From the NCBI RefSeq assembly GCF_000275865.1, contig NZ_CM001555.1, forward strand, positions 2,382,967-2,446,966: a DNA stretch of 64,000 nt. The letters run 5' to 3'. Positions 8,229 through 17,800 of this stretch are shown here, piece by piece; position 1 is the first letter of the stretch; the number at the start of each line of letters is the position of its first letter. The position numbers were made by a program, and so were the translations under genes. This DNA is from Methanofollis liminatans DSM 4140. GTDB taxonomy: Archaea; Halobacteriota; Methanomicrobia; Methanomicrobiales; Methanofollaceae. The notes under the pieces were generated by a model. That model ran no database searches and was not told the origin of the DNA. It was given only the letters and a program-made list of their open reading frames with translations.

Positions 8229-9473
8229 ATGCTTTTCGGCTCTTCAGGGATCAGAAGAGAATATTCCGGCGGATTTGCAGACCTCGCCGTTCAGGTGGGG
8301 GCAGCAGCCGCGAAAGCCGGCGGCTCGGCGGTCGTCGGCATGGACGCCCGGACGACCGGGCCGCTGCTTGCCGACGCCGTCACCGCAGGCATCCTCTCGG
8401 CTGGTTCGGACGTATATACCTGCGGGATCGCACCCACGCCGACCGTCGCCTGCGCCGCGCGGGCCCATGCCTTCGGCGTGATGATCACCGCCTCGCACAA
8501 CCCGGAGGAGTACAACGGGATCAAACTCCTCAACCCGGACGGTTCGTCCTTCACCTCTGCCCAGCAGCAGCGAATGGAAGAGGACGTCAGGGGCGATCAC
8601 GGGGCGGGCTGGAGGGAGCAGGGGCACATCCATGCCATCGACGCCGTCTCGATCCATAAGAATGCGATCCTGAACGGCCTCGACCTCCCGGAAGGGCTCT
8701 CCGTCGTTGTCGACTGCGGAAACGGCGCCGGGAGCGCGATCACCCCGGCGCTTCTTGCCGACGCCGGTGTGCAGGCCCTCTGCCTCAATGCCAATCCCTC
8801 GGGCCGGTTCGTCCGCCCTTCAGAGCCCCTCGAGAAGAACCTCCCGTACATGCCCGCAATGGTGCGCAAACGCGGGGCCGCATGTGGGATCGTCCACGAC
8901 GGCGACGCCGACCGGATGATGGCCTTCGACGGGAAGGGCCGGTACATCGGCGGCGATCACCTCCTCATGCTCTTTGCCGAGTACCTCGGAGCCAAACGCG
9001 TCGTCACCACCTCGGACGCCTCGATGGCGATCGAGGAGGGGGCCGAGGTGCACCGGACGCCGGTGGGCGACACCTTCGTCTCTGAAGAACTCTTAAAATG
9101 GGGCGAATTCGGCGGCGAACCGTCGGGCGCATGGATATTCCCGAAAAACTCCCTCTGTCCCGACGGGATCTACGCCGCCGCCCTCCTCTGCGAGATCGCC
9201 GGCGAGTGGGACATCGCCGAACGGGTGGCGGCGATGCCTGCCTATCCGATCCTCAGGGACTCGGTCAGGATCGAGAACGCCCGCGAAGTGATGGCCGCCA
9301 TGGGCGCCGCCGTAGCGACCGACGGCATCAGGATCGAGGACGAGGAGGGCTGGTGCCTGATCAGGGCGAGCGGGACCGAGCCGAAGATCAGGTTCACCGC
9401 CGAGGGCAGGGACGCCGCTGCTGCAAAACGGATGATGGACGCGGGCAAAGAGCGCCTCAGGAGGGCCGCATGA
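8229..9473 (+). CDS. glmM: Phosphoglucosamine/phosphohexose mutase, GlmM type
   Basis: 414 residues. Alpha-D-phosphohexomutase that would interconvert GlcN-6-P and GlcN-1-P in UDP-GlcNAc synthesis. All four loops are present: catalytic phosphoserine TASHNPEEYNG (residues about 88-98), metal-binding DGDADR near 225, sugar-specificity GGEPSG near 296 and phosphate-binding RASGTEPKIR near 379. GEPSG with this context fits GlmM or phosphomannomutase; the adjacent GlmU-like and GlmS genes favour GlmM. The stop overlaps the start of the next gene (ATGA), showing translational coupling. Confidence 0.88.
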   Translation: MLFGSSGIRREYSGGFADLAVQVGAAAAKAGGSAVVGMDARTTGPLLADAVTAGILSAGSDVYTCGIAPTPTVACAARAHAFGVMITASHNPEEYNGIKLLNPDGSSFTSAQQQRMEEDVRGDHGAGWREQGHIHAIDAVSIHKNAILNGLDLPEGLSVVVDCGNGAGSAITPALLADAGVQALCLNANPSGRFVRPSEPLEKNLPYMPAMVRKRGAACGIVHDGDADRMMAFDGKGRYIGGDHLLMLFAEYLGAKRVVTTSDASMAIEEGAEVHRTPVGDTFVSEELLKWGEFGGEPSGAWIFPKNSLCPDGIYAAALLCEIAGEWDIAERVAAMPAYPILRDSVRIENAREVMAAMGAAVATDGIRIEDEEGWCLIRASGTEPKIRFTAEGRDAAAAKRMMDAGKERLRRAA

Positions 9474-10672
9474 TGGAGTGCGTCATCCTTGCGGCGGGCG
9501 AGGGGACGCGGATGCGCCCGCTCACCGCCGAGCGCCCGAAAGTGATGCTCCCCCTCGCCAACCGCCCGATGCTCGAGCACCTGGTCAGGGCAGTCACCGA
9601 GGCCGGGATCACCGCGATCACCCTGGTCGTCGGCTACGGCGAGCGTGAAGTGCGGGAGTGGTTCGGCGACGGCAGCCGCCTCGGCGTCACGATCCGCTAC
9701 GTCGTCCAGCGCCGCCAGCTCGGGACCGCCGACGCCCTCCGGGCGACAAAAGGGCTGGTCACCGGCCGGTTCCTGATGCTCAACGGCGACATGATCGTCG
9801 ATGCGGCCGATCTCGCCGACCTCTGCACGAGAGAAGCCCCGTGCATGGGCGTCTACGAGAGCGACCACCCACAGGACTACGGTGTCGTGACGATCGAGGG
9901 GGACCTGATCACCGGGCTCGAGGAGAAATCACGCCAGCCAAAAAGCCGGATGATCAACGCCGGCGTCTACCTCTTCGACCCCGAGATCTACAAACGGCTG
10001 GAGGGCGTGCCCCTCTCAGGCCGGGGCGAATACGAACTCACCGACGCTCTGGCCGACTATATCGCCGAAGGACGCCTTTCCGCCTATCGCCTCTCCACCT
10101 GGATGGACGTCGGGGCGCCGTGGGACCTCCTGGACGCCAGCGCCACCCTGCTCTCACGGATGAAACCCGCCTGCGAGGGAACGGTCGAGGACGGCGTCGT
10201 CATCCACGGCAAACTGGTCCTGGGCAAAAACTCGGTGGTCAAGGCCGGCACCTACATCGAGGGCGACTGCATCGTCGGCGAGGGGTGCACGATCGGCCCC
10301 CACGCCTATATCAGGGGCTCGACGGCGATCGGCGACGGCTGCCATATCGGCCACGCCGTCGAGGTGAAAAACTCGATCGTCTTCGCCGGGACAAAGATCC
10401 CGCACTTCAACTATATCGGCGACTCGATCATCGGGAGCCAGTGCAACTTCGGTGCCGGCACTAAGGTCGCAAACCTCAGGCACGACCACGGGAACATCTC
10501 GATCAACGGCAGGTCCACCGGCCGGAGGAAGTTCGGGGCGATCATCGGCGACCACGTCCTCTTCGGGATCAACTGCTCGGTGAACGTCGGCAGCGTCATC
10601 GGGAGTTATTCCCTCATCGGGCCGCACAGCCTCGTCGAGGGAACCCTGAAAGACCGGACCGTGATCAGGTAG
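9470..10672 (+). CDS. Bifunctional sugar-1-P nucleotidylyltransferase/acetyltransferase (GlmU-like), copy 1
   Basis: 400 residues. The N-terminal Rossmann domain (1-225) starts with ILAAGEGTRMRPLT, the nucleotidyltransferase signature, with LNGDM as the metal site. The C-terminal left-handed beta-helix (about 245-400) shows hexapeptide repeats such as VVIHGKLVLGKNSVVKAGTYI and ends in KFGAIIGDHVLFGINC. Archaeal proteins of this layout acetylate GlcN-1-P and transfer UMP or dTMP to it. The start is one of two adjacent ATGs (9470 or 9473) after GGAGG. First of two tandem paralogues inside the glycan operon. Confidence 0.88.
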   Translation: MMECVILAAGEGTRMRPLTAERPKVMLPLANRPMLEHLVRAVTEAGITAITLVVGYGEREVREWFGDGSRLGVTIRYVVQRRQLGTADALRATKGLVTGRFLMLNGDMIVDAADLADLCTREAPCMGVYESDHPQDYGVVTIEGDLITGLEEKSRQPKSRMINAGVYLFDPEIYKRLEGVPLSGRGEYELTDALADYIAEGRLSAYRLSTWMDVGAPWDLLDASATLLSRMKPACEGTVEDGVVIHGKLVLGKNSVVKAGTYIEGDCIVGEGCTIGPHAYIRGSTAIGDGCHIGHAVEVKNSIVFAGTKIPHFNYIGDSIIGSQCNFGAGTKVANLRHDHGNISINGRSTGRRKFGAIIGDHVLFGINCSVNVGSVIGSYSLIGPHSLVEGTLKDRTVIR

Positions 10673-10685
10673 GTGAATGAAAACC

Positions 10686-11840
10686 ATGCAGGCAGTTATT
10701 CTTGCAGCAGGTGAGGGCAGGCGTCTGCGCCCTCTCACCCATGCCATGCCCAAGGCGATGGTGCCGGTGGCGAACCGGCCGATCCTTGAGTACATCGTTC
10801 GGGCGCTCGAAAAGAACGGGATCAGGGAGATCATCGTCGTCGTCGGCTACAAAAAAGAGCAGGTGATCAGGCACCTCAACGGCCTGGAGATCCCGGTGAA
10901 GGTCGTCGTCCAGGAGCGGCAGCTCGGCACCGCCCACGCCCTCAAATGCGCGGCGCCCCTGATCACCGGCGACTTCCTCCTCCTCCCCGGCGACAACTAC
11001 ATCGACACGGCCTCGATCGCCCGGATCATGGGGGAGAGAAATGCCGTCCTGACCTGGGACCACCCCCACCCCTCGAACTTCGGGGTGCTCATGATCAGGG
11101 ACGGCTCGGTCCAGCAGGTGATCGAGAAGCCCAGCGAGGCGCCCGGTTTCACCGTATCGACCGGGATCTTCTCGCTCGGACCGGCGTTTCTGGACTTCCT
11201 CGGCGACGAGACCGAGATCCCGAATGCGATCAATGCGATGATCGCCGCCGGCACGCCCTTGAAGGCGGTCCCGGCAGAGGACTGGCAGGACGCCATCTAC
11301 CCCTGGGACCTCCTGAGGCTGAACGCAGCGCTCCTGCAGGGCGTGAGGCAGGAGCGGGCCGGGCGGATCGGCTCTTCGGTCGTGATCAAAGGGCAGGTCT
11401 CCATCGGTCGGGGGACGACGATCGGCCCGAACAGCACCATTCTCGGCCCGGTCGTTATCGGCGAAGACTGCGAGATCGGGCCGAACTGCGTCGTCCTGCC
11501 CGAGACGAGCATCGGCGATCGGGTCAGGATCGAGCCTTTCACCCTGATCGGCCACTCCCTGATCCTCGCCGACGCCTGCATCGGCTCCCATGCCCGGATC
11601 ACCGACGCCGTCGTCGGCACCGGGACGCAGGTAGGCGACCATGCGACGACCTCGCCGCAACGGACCATCTTCTCGATCGAGGGGGAGCTGATCAGGGCGA
11701 AGTTCGGGGCGATCATCGGGGACAACGTGCGGTCCGCCCCGTTCTGCGTCTTCAAAAACTGCATCGTCGGGAACAATGTCTGCGTAGAAGATGGGAAAAC
11801 GCTCTACGGCGAAGTTCCTGATGGGGCAAGAATTATATAA
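10686..11840 (+). CDS. Bifunctional sugar-1-P nucleotidylyltransferase/acetyltransferase (GlmU-like), copy 2
   Basis: 384 residues, same two-domain layout as copy 1: ILAAGEGRRLRPLT at the N-terminus, LLPGDN as the metal site, and a left-handed beta-helix from about residue 225. The end reads KFGAIIGDNVRSAPFC, close to the copy 1 terminus. Start set at 10686 because AGGTGA at 10671-10676 is 9 bases away, while the ATG at 10677 abuts it. The two copies differ in the nucleotidyltransferase active-site loop (Thr-Arg-Met versus Arg-Arg-Leu), so they may prefer different sugars or nucleotides, or one may mainly acetylate. Part of the UDP-GlcNAc gene set. Confidence 0.85.
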   Translation: MQAVILAAGEGRRLRPLTHAMPKAMVPVANRPILEYIVRALEKNGIREIIVVVGYKKEQVIRHLNGLEIPVKVVVQERQLGTAHALKCAAPLITGDFLLLPGDNYIDTASIARIMGERNAVLTWDHPHPSNFGVLMIRDGSVQQVIEKPSEAPGFTVSTGIFSLGPAFLDFLGDETEIPNAINAMIAAGTPLKAVPAEDWQDAIYPWDLLRLNAALLQGVRQERAGRIGSSVVIKGQVSIGRGTTIGPNSTILGPVVIGEDCEIGPNCVVLPETSIGDRVRIEPFTLIGHSLILADACIGSHARITDAVVGTGTQVGDHATTSPQRTIFSIEGELIRAKFGAIIGDNVRSAPFCVFKNCIVGNNVCVEDGKTLYGEVPDGARII

Positions 11841-11842
11841 GG
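11829..11842 (+). promoter_or_regulatory. TATA box for glmS
   Basis: AGAATTATATAAGG at the end of the upstream gene matches an archaeal TATA box. Transcription would begin about 25 bases later, leaving a short leader with GGGGGA ahead of the glmS ATG at 11885. It suggests glmS and the genes after it have their own promoter within the glycan locus. Confidence 0.5.
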
Positions 11843-11884
11843 GATGAGTGTCAGGAGAGATACCATTACGTTGGGGGATGCATC

Positions 11885-13624
11885 ATGTGCGGGATAGTTG
11901 GATATATCGGCTGGAAAGAGGCCGCACCCCTCGTCATCGAGGGATTGAAGCGTCTTGAATACCGGGGCTATGATTCGTTCGGCGTCGCAACCGAGAACGG
12001 GGATATCAATATCATTAAAAAGAGCGGAAAAATCTCAGAGAGCGGGGCCGACCTCAGCGCTCTCGTCGGCACCATCGGGATCGGCCACACCCGCTGGGCG
12101 ACTCACGGCGTGCCCAACGACTGCAACGCCCATCCCCACACCGACTGCACGGGCGCGATCGCCGTCGTCCATAACGGGATCATCGAGAACTACGCGGTGC
12201 TCAAGAGAAAACTCATCGAGAAAGGGCACCGCTTCAAAAGCGAGACCGACACCGAGGTGATCGCCCATCTCGTCGAGGAATATTTCAGCGGCGACCTGCT
12301 CGCCGCCGTCACCGCGGCGGTCCGCCACCTGGAGGGCTCGTATGCGATCCTGGTCATCGCAAAGGACGACCAGAGGATCGTCGCCGCCCGCAAGAGCAGC
12401 CCGCTCGTTCTCGGGATCGGTGACGGCGAGGTGCTCTGCGCCTCAGACGTCACGCCCCTCCTGGAGCACACCCAGCGGGCGGTGTACCTGGAAGACGGGG
12501 ATGTGGCTGCCCTCACGGCGTCCAGGATCGACGTCTACCACGACGGCGTCCGGGTAGAGCGCTCGATCACCCACATCGATTGGAGCGTGGACGACGCAAA
12601 GAAGGGCGGGTTCGAGCACTATATGCTCAAGGAGATCTACGAGCAGCCCGAGGTCTTCTACAACACGATCAAGGCGCTGGAAAAAGACACCCGCCTCCCC
12701 ATGCTCAGGATCCCGGCCGAGATCACGGTGGTGGCCTGCGGGACGTCCTATCATGCCGCCCTCGTCTTCCGCTACCTTGCGCAGGAGTACTCCTCTAAGC
12801 GGGTTTCGGTGGAGTTCGCCTCCGAGTTCAAGTATTATACCCCGCCCCTCCGCGACATGGTGATCGCCGTCACCCAGTCCGGGGAGACGGCCGACACCCT
12901 CACCGCCATCGAGAAGGCGAAGGCCCGCAACTGCTCGACCCTGGCGGTGACGAACGTGCTCGGGAGCACCGTCAGCCGCAGCGCGGACTGGACCGTCTTC
13001 ATGTGCGCCGGCCCCGAGATCAGCGTCGCCGCCACGAAATCTTTTACCGGCCAGCTCGCGGTCTTCATGGGCATGGTGAACGTGATGGCGGACGGGAAGT
13101 TCACCGAAGTCCTGGCCCATGCCCACCGCTCGATCGAGCGGGTGCTCCCGCAGGAAATGGGGGCGGCGGTCTCCCTGCTTCTCAGCGCCACCGAGATGTT
13201 CTACGTGGGCCGCGGGGTTTTCTACCCGGTTGCGCTCGAGGGCGCCCTGAAGATGAAGGAGATCTCCTATATCCACGCCGAAGGATATGCGGCCGGGGAA
13301 CTCAAGCATGGCCCCTTCGCCCTGCTCTCCCCGGAAACGCCGGTCGTCGCCATCTGCACGCCGGGCCGCACCTACGGGGTGATGCTCTCCAACGTCAAGG
13401 AGATGAAGGCGCGGGGTGCCCCGGTCATCGGGATCGGGGTGGAAGGGGACACCGAGGTCGAGAGCATCGTGGACGTCTTTATCCCGATCCCTGAGGACCA
13501 CCAGATGGTCCAGGCGCTCACGGTCTCGGTGATCCTGCAACTCCTGGCCTACCAGACGGCAAACGCGTTGGAGAGAGATATCGACAAACCAAGAAATCTG
13601 GCAAAGAGTGTGACCGTCGAATGA
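11885..13624 (+). CDS. glmS: Glutamine-fructose-6-phosphate aminotransferase
   Basis: 579 residues. Makes GlcN-6-P from fructose-6-P and glutamine, the first committed step to UDP-GlcNAc. The mature N-terminus begins at Cys2 (MCGIVGYIG), the nucleophile of the glutaminase domain; RLEYRGYDS, HTRWATHG and HNGIIENY follow within residues 20-105. Two SIS sugar-isomerase domains occupy about 250-570, with CGTSYHAAL, TQSGETADTL and HAEGYAAGELKHGPFAL. The C-terminus DKPRNLAKSVTVE is the typical closing motif. Its stop overlaps the next start by 4 bases. Confidence 0.96.
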   Translation: MCGIVGYIGWKEAAPLVIEGLKRLEYRGYDSFGVATENGDINIIKKSGKISESGADLSALVGTIGIGHTRWATHGVPNDCNAHPHTDCTGAIAVVHNGIIENYAVLKRKLIEKGHRFKSETDTEVIAHLVEEYFSGDLLAAVTAAVRHLEGSYAILVIAKDDQRIVAARKSSPLVLGIGDGEVLCASDVTPLLEHTQRAVYLEDGDVAALTASRIDVYHDGVRVERSITHIDWSVDDAKKGGFEHYMLKEIYEQPEVFYNTIKALEKDTRLPMLRIPAEITVVACGTSYHAALVFRYLAQEYSSKRVSVEFASEFKYYTPPLRDMVIAVTQSGETADTLTAIEKAKARNCSTLAVTNVLGSTVSRSADWTVFMCAGPEISVAATKSFTGQLAVFMGMVNVMADGKFTEVLAHAHRSIERVLPQEMGAAVSLLLSATEMFYVGRGVFYPVALEGALKMKEISYIHAEGYAAGELKHGPFALLSPETPVVAICTPGRTYGVMLSNVKEMKARGAPVIGIGVEGDTEVESIVDVFIPIPEDHQMVQALTVSVILQLLAYQTANALERDIDKPRNLAKSVTVE

Positions 13625-14214
13625 CAGAATATGGCAGAAACACCATCGGTGAGGGCGCACGCATCTTCGAGCCGGTGACCCTCGGCTTTCCATCGAGGGA
13701 ACGGATCGGACAGAAGGAGTTTGCAGGCACCGTCATCGGCAAAAACGCCGTCCTCAGAACAGGGACGATCATATACTGCGACGTCGAGATAGGAGACGAT
13801 TTTTCGAGCGGGCACAACGTGATGATCCGCGAGCGGACGAAGATCGGCGATCATGTGGCCATCGGCACCTCGGCGGTGATCGAAGGTGACTGCGTCATCG
13901 GGAGCAACGTCTCGCTCCAGAGCATGGTCTATATCCCGACGAACACCTTCCTTGGCGACCATGTCTTCATCGGCCCCAACGCCGTGCTGACAAACGACCG
14001 CTACCCGCCGCACGGAAAGCCGCCCCTGCAGGGCCCTGTCGTCAGGGACGGCGTCTCGATCGGCGCCGGGGCCGTGATCCTGCCCGGCATCACCATCGGT
14101 GAGGGGGCGCTCGTGGCCGCGGGCGCCGTCGTCACCCACGACGTCCCGGCGCGGATGATGGCGATCGGGTCGCCGGCACGCTTTGTCGATCTCCCCGAGC
14201 GGATGCGTGAGTAG
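13621..14214 (+). CDS. Hexapeptide-repeat N-acetyltransferase (WbpD-like)
   Basis: 197 residues forming a left-handed parallel beta-helix almost throughout: I-G-x-x-x-x repeats from residue 8 (NTIGEGARIF) to about 180. The loop NDRYPPHGKPP and the end VVTHDVPARMMAIGSPAR are typical of nucleotide-sugar amino-group acetyltransferases such as WbpD. With the downstream aminotransferase, oxidoreductase and dehydrogenase it completes a set resembling WbpA/B/D/E, which makes UDP-2,3-diacetamido-2,3-dideoxy uronic acid. The acetyl acceptor is thus predicted to be the 3-amino group. Starts within the glmS stop (ATGA). Confidence 0.8.
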   Translation: MTEYGRNTIGEGARIFEPVTLGFPSRERIGQKEFAGTVIGKNAVLRTGTIIYCDVEIGDDFSSGHNVMIRERTKIGDHVAIGTSAVIEGDCVIGSNVSLQSMVYIPTNTFLGDHVFIGPNAVLTNDRYPPHGKPPLQGPVVRDGVSIGAGAVILPGITIGEGALVAAGAVVTHDVPARMMAIGSPARFVDLPERMRE

Positions 14215-14215
14215 G

Positions 14216-15289
14216 ATGAAGGTCCCGGTGGCGCGCCCCCTGCTCGGGGAGGAGGAAGCGGATGCAGTGCGGGAGGTGCTCGCCTCGGGCATGATCGCCT
14301 CTGGCCCGAAAACAGCGGCTTTCGAGGAGCGTTTCGCCGCTTTCTGCGGCGCATCGCACGCCGTCGCCGTGAACAACGGTACGGCCGCGCTGCATGCGGC
14401 GCTCCTCGCCGGCGGCGTAGGGCCAGGCGACGAGGTGATCGTCCCCTCCTTTTCGTTCATCGCAACGGCGACGGCAGTCTCGATGTGCGGCGCCGTCCCG
14501 GTCTTTGCCGACGTGGACCCGGAACGCTTCACCATCGACCCGGTTTCGGCAGAAGCGCTCGTCACCGGGAAGACGAAAGCGGTGATCGCCGTCCACCTCT
14601 TCGGCCAGCCCTGCGACGTCCCGGCGATCGCCGACCTCTGCGCCGACCGGCGCCTCCTTTTCGTGGAGGACGCCGCGCAGGCGCACGGGGCGGCGCTCGA
14701 CGGGAAGCGGGCCGGATCGTTCGGGGACTTCGGCTGCTTCTCTTTCTATGCGACGAAGAACATGACCACCGGCGAGGGCGGGATGGTGACGACGCCGTCT
14801 GACGAGTTCGACGTCCGCCTGCGCCGGATCATCAACCACGGGCAGTCTGAGAAATATCTTCACACCGAACTCGGCTATAACTACCGGATGACCGACATCG
14901 CCGCCGCCGTCGGGCTGGTGCAGCTCGAGCGGCTGGAGGGATTCAACCGGCGCCGGCAGGAGAACGCCGCCTTCTACTCGGACCATATCAGGGCGCCGGG
15001 GATCGCCTTACCGACAACGGCGCCGGGCGCCGTGCACGTCTACCACCAGTACGTCCTGCGGGCCGACGACGGGCGGGACCGGCTGATGGCCGCCCTCGGG
15101 GAGCGGGGGATCGGGACGGCGGTCCATTACCCGGTGCCGATCCACCGGCAGCCGGTCTATGCCGGCCGGCCCGCCTGCTGCCCGGTCGCAGAGCGTCTCG
15201 CCGCCACGGTCTTTTCGATCCCGGTCCATCCCGGCGTCACCGACGAAGAGCGGACGCATATCGCCGATGCGATCAACGAGGTGGCCTGA
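14216..15289 (+). CDS. DegT/DnrJ/EryC1 sugar aminotransferase (WbpE-like)
   Basis: 357 residues, PLP-dependent. Start at 14216 right after the preceding stop. NNGTAALHAAL (residues about 51-61) binds PLP phosphate, FVEDAAQAHGA holds the ring-stacking Asp, and FSFYATKNMTTGEGGM carries the Schiff-base lysine in the SxYxxKN motif. The closing PIHRQPVY and IPVHPGV are family hallmarks. In context it would transaminate a UDP-3-keto-GlcNAc uronate. Its TGA shares a base with the next ATG, so translation is coupled to the oxidoreductase that would make its substrate. Confidence 0.9.
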   Translation: MKVPVARPLLGEEEADAVREVLASGMIASGPKTAAFEERFAAFCGASHAVAVNNGTAALHAALLAGGVGPGDEVIVPSFSFIATATAVSMCGAVPVFADVDPERFTIDPVSAEALVTGKTKAVIAVHLFGQPCDVPAIADLCADRRLLFVEDAAQAHGAALDGKRAGSFGDFGCFSFYATKNMTTGEGGMVTTPSDEFDVRLRRIINHGQSEKYLHTELGYNYRMTDIAAAVGLVQLERLEGFNRRRQENAAFYSDHIRAPGIALPTTAPGAVHVYHQYVLRADDGRDRLMAALGERGIGTAVHYPVPIHRQPVYAGRPACCPVAERLAATVFSIPVHPGVTDEERTHIADAINEVA

Positions 15290-16206
15290 TGGACGCGGGC
15301 GTCATCGGCACCGGGGCGATGGGGCGCAACCACGTCCGCATCTACACCGAGTTGAAGGAGGTCGGGACGACCTACGTCTACGACCTCGACCATGCGGCCG
15401 CAGAGGCCGTCGCCGCCCAGAACGGGGCCGAGGTCTGCGCTTCGATGGAGGAGTTCCTCAGGAAGGCCGAGGCGGTCTCGGTCTGCGTCCCGACGCCGTA
15501 CCATTTTGCGACCGCACGGCAGTGCATCGGGGCCGGCGTCCACACCCTCATCGAGAAGCCGATCTGCCTTTCGGCCGAGGAGGGGGAGCGTCTTGTCGGA
15601 GAGATCCCCGACGGCCTCACCGTCGGCGTCGGGCACATCGAGCGCTTCAATCCGATCGTGGACGAAGTGAGGAGGCTCGTCTCCGCACCTCTGTACGTCC
15701 ATATCGCCCGGCACAACCCGGCATCGGCGCGGGTGAGCGGGTCCTCGGTCGTCGAAGACCTGATGATCCACGACATCGACGTCGTCTTCAACGCCCTCTT
15801 CTCAGGCCCCTGCACCCTGGCGAGCGCCGGAACCGAGGACGTGGCGGCGGCCCTGATCACCTTCGGAACGACGCCGGTCTACCTCTCGGCAAGCCGGAAG
15901 GCCTCGAAGAAGGTGCGATCGATCTACATCGAGCAGGAGGAGGCGACGATCGAGGCCGACTACATGACCCAGGAGGTCTACGTCTACCGCAAACCCGGCG
16001 CCTACGGGCTGGTGGACGGGCAGTACCGCCAGGAGAACATCATCGAGAAACTGCTCGTGAACAAAGTCGAGCCCCTGAAGACCGAACTCCAGACCTTCGT
16101 GCGGTGCGCCAGAGACGCACGGCCGTTCCCGGTGACGCCCGCTCAGGGGCTCGAGAACCTGCGGGTCTGCGAGCGGATCGGGCGGGGGCTCGCCCCCCAC
16201 CGCTGA
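15289..16206 (+). CDS. Gfo/Idh/MocA oxidoreductase (WbpB-like)
   Basis: 305 residues. N-terminal NAD(P) Rossmann domain with GVIGTGAMGRNHVRIY (residues 4-19), then IEKPICLS, the conserved Glu-Lys-Pro motif near residue 86, and GHIERFNPIV near 117. The C-terminal alpha/beta domain holds EDLMIHDIDVVFN with the catalytic His-Asp pair. In the WbpA/B/E/D scheme this enzyme oxidises C3 of the UDP-sugar uronate. Position between the aminotransferase and the UDP-sugar dehydrogenase supports that reading; the exact substrate is inferred from context. Confidence 0.87.
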   Translation: MDAGVIGTGAMGRNHVRIYTELKEVGTTYVYDLDHAAAEAVAAQNGAEVCASMEEFLRKAEAVSVCVPTPYHFATARQCIGAGVHTLIEKPICLSAEEGERLVGEIPDGLTVGVGHIERFNPIVDEVRRLVSAPLYVHIARHNPASARVSGSSVVEDLMIHDIDVVFNALFSGPCTLASAGTEDVAAALITFGTTPVYLSASRKASKKVRSIYIEQEEATIEADYMTQEVYVYRKPGAYGLVDGQYRQENIIEKLLVNKVEPLKTELQTFVRCARDARPFPVTPAQGLENLRVCERIGRGLAPHR

Positions 16207-16258
16207 CTTCTTCTTGTCCCCTGCACAAACACACTTCCGAAAGATACCGGGGGTTATC

Positions 16259-17692
16259 ATGAACACCAGACTGTCATCCATTCTCCAGGAAAAGGGACCG
16301 ATCCGGACGGTCGGCGTCGTCGGCATGGGATATGTGGGCATCCCGGCGGCGGCGCTCTTCGCCGATGCGCCGGCGTTCGACCATGTCTACGGCTTCCAGC
16401 GGGACTCGCTCTCTTCAGGCTACAAGATCGCCGCGCTCAACCGGGGCGAGTCCCCCCTGAAGGGCGAGGAACCGGGGCTCGAAGACCTCCTGCAACGGGT
16501 CGTCTCGGCCGGTACGTTCACCTGCACCCCGGATTTTTCAAAGGTCGCGGAGTGCGACGCTGTCACCCTCGCAATCCAGACCCCGTTTGCGGACCCGAAA
16601 GACCTGATCCCTGACTTCACGCCCCTGGTCGAGGGGATCAGGAACGTGGGCCGACACATCGCTCCAGGCACCCTGGTCGTCCTCGAATCGACGATCACCC
16701 CCGGCACCACCACCGGCATGGCCCGCGAGATCCTGGAGGAGGAGTCCGGGCTCGTGGCAGGCGTTGATTTCGCCCTCGCTCACGCACCAGAGCGGGTGAT
16801 GGTCGGGCGATTGCTCCGCAATATCCGCGAGCACGACCGGATCGTCGGCGGGATCGACGATGTGAGCACGAAACGGGCGGTCGAACTCTACTCCCCGGTG
16901 CTCACCAGCGGCAGGGTGATCCCGATGACGGCCACCGCCGCCGAGGTGACGAAGACCGCCGAGAACACGTTCAGGGATCTCCAGATCGCCGCCGCCAACC
17001 AGCTCGCCCTGTACTGCGAGGCGATGGGGATCAATGTCTACGATGTGCGGGCCGGGATCGACTCCCTGAAAGGCGAGGGTATCACCAGAGCAATCCTCTG
17101 GCCCGGCGCCGGCGTGGGTGGACACTGCCTCACCAAGGACACCTATCACCTGGAGCGGGGCGTGCGGGTGCTCGGAGGCGAACTCGACTGGCCCGGCGAG
17201 GTCGCCTCGCTATACGTGACCGCCCGGCAGATCAACGACTTCATGCCGGCGCATATGCTGACCCTGACGGCGTCGGCCCTCTCCCAGGCAGGAAAGAGCC
17301 TTCGAGGAGCAAAAATCGCCCTCCTGGGCTGGGCCTTCATCAACGACTCCGACGACGCGAGAAACACCCCGGCAGAGCCCTTCCGCGACGCCGCCCTCGC
17401 CGCCGGGGCTGAGGTCGCCGTTCACGACCCCTGGGTGGAGCGCTACCCCGGCCTCGAGGTTTCGCACGACCTTGCGGCGGTGCTCCAGGGTGCCGACGCC
17501 GTTGCCCTCTTCGCCGGGCACCGGGACTACCGGGGGCTTGACCCCGCCCAGGTGAAGACGCTCTCTGGCTGCGATCACCCGGCGATCGTCGACGGTCGGA
17601 ACATCGTCGATCCCGACACCTTCATCGAGGCGGGATTTGCCTACCGCGGGATCGGCAGGGGCGACAGAAACGGCCACGCCCTGAAGGGCTGA
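16259..17692 (+). CDS. UDP-N-acetylhexosamine 6-dehydrogenase (WbpA/WecC-like)
   Basis: 477 residues. NAD-dependent oxidation of C6 of UDP-GlcNAc or UDP-ManNAc to the uronate. GVVGMGYVGIPAAA (residues about 19-32) binds NAD, ESTITPGTT follows, and GAGVGGHCLTKDTYHL near 285 carries the catalytic Cys in the GGxC motif. The C-terminal UDP-binding domain (about 330-460) has LLGWAFINDSDDARNTPAEPF. Start at 16259 after GGGGG; the extended frame from 16214 has no conserved content. It ends a run of five genes predicted to make a diacetamido uronic acid donor. Confidence 0.9.
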   Translation: MNTRLSSILQEKGPIRTVGVVGMGYVGIPAAALFADAPAFDHVYGFQRDSLSSGYKIAALNRGESPLKGEEPGLEDLLQRVVSAGTFTCTPDFSKVAECDAVTLAIQTPFADPKDLIPDFTPLVEGIRNVGRHIAPGTLVVLESTITPGTTTGMAREILEEESGLVAGVDFALAHAPERVMVGRLLRNIREHDRIVGGIDDVSTKRAVELYSPVLTSGRVIPMTATAAEVTKTAENTFRDLQIAAANQLALYCEAMGINVYDVRAGIDSLKGEGITRAILWPGAGVGGHCLTKDTYHLERGVRVLGGELDWPGEVASLYVTARQINDFMPAHMLTLTASALSQAGKSLRGAKIALLGWAFINDSDDARNTPAEPFRDAALAAGAEVAVHDPWVERYPGLEVSHDLAAVLQGADAVALFAGHRDYRGLDPAQVKTLSGCDHPAIVDGRNIVDPDTFIEAGFAYRGIGRGDRNGHALKG

Positions 17693-17800
17693 GTCTCTCT
17701 TCCCATTACCCCTGTATATTCTCTTTTTCGCCTTCATCCCTGCGCACCGCAAAGGATTAATACACCCCCGGGCGTGAACGGGTGCTGGGGACACCACTAT

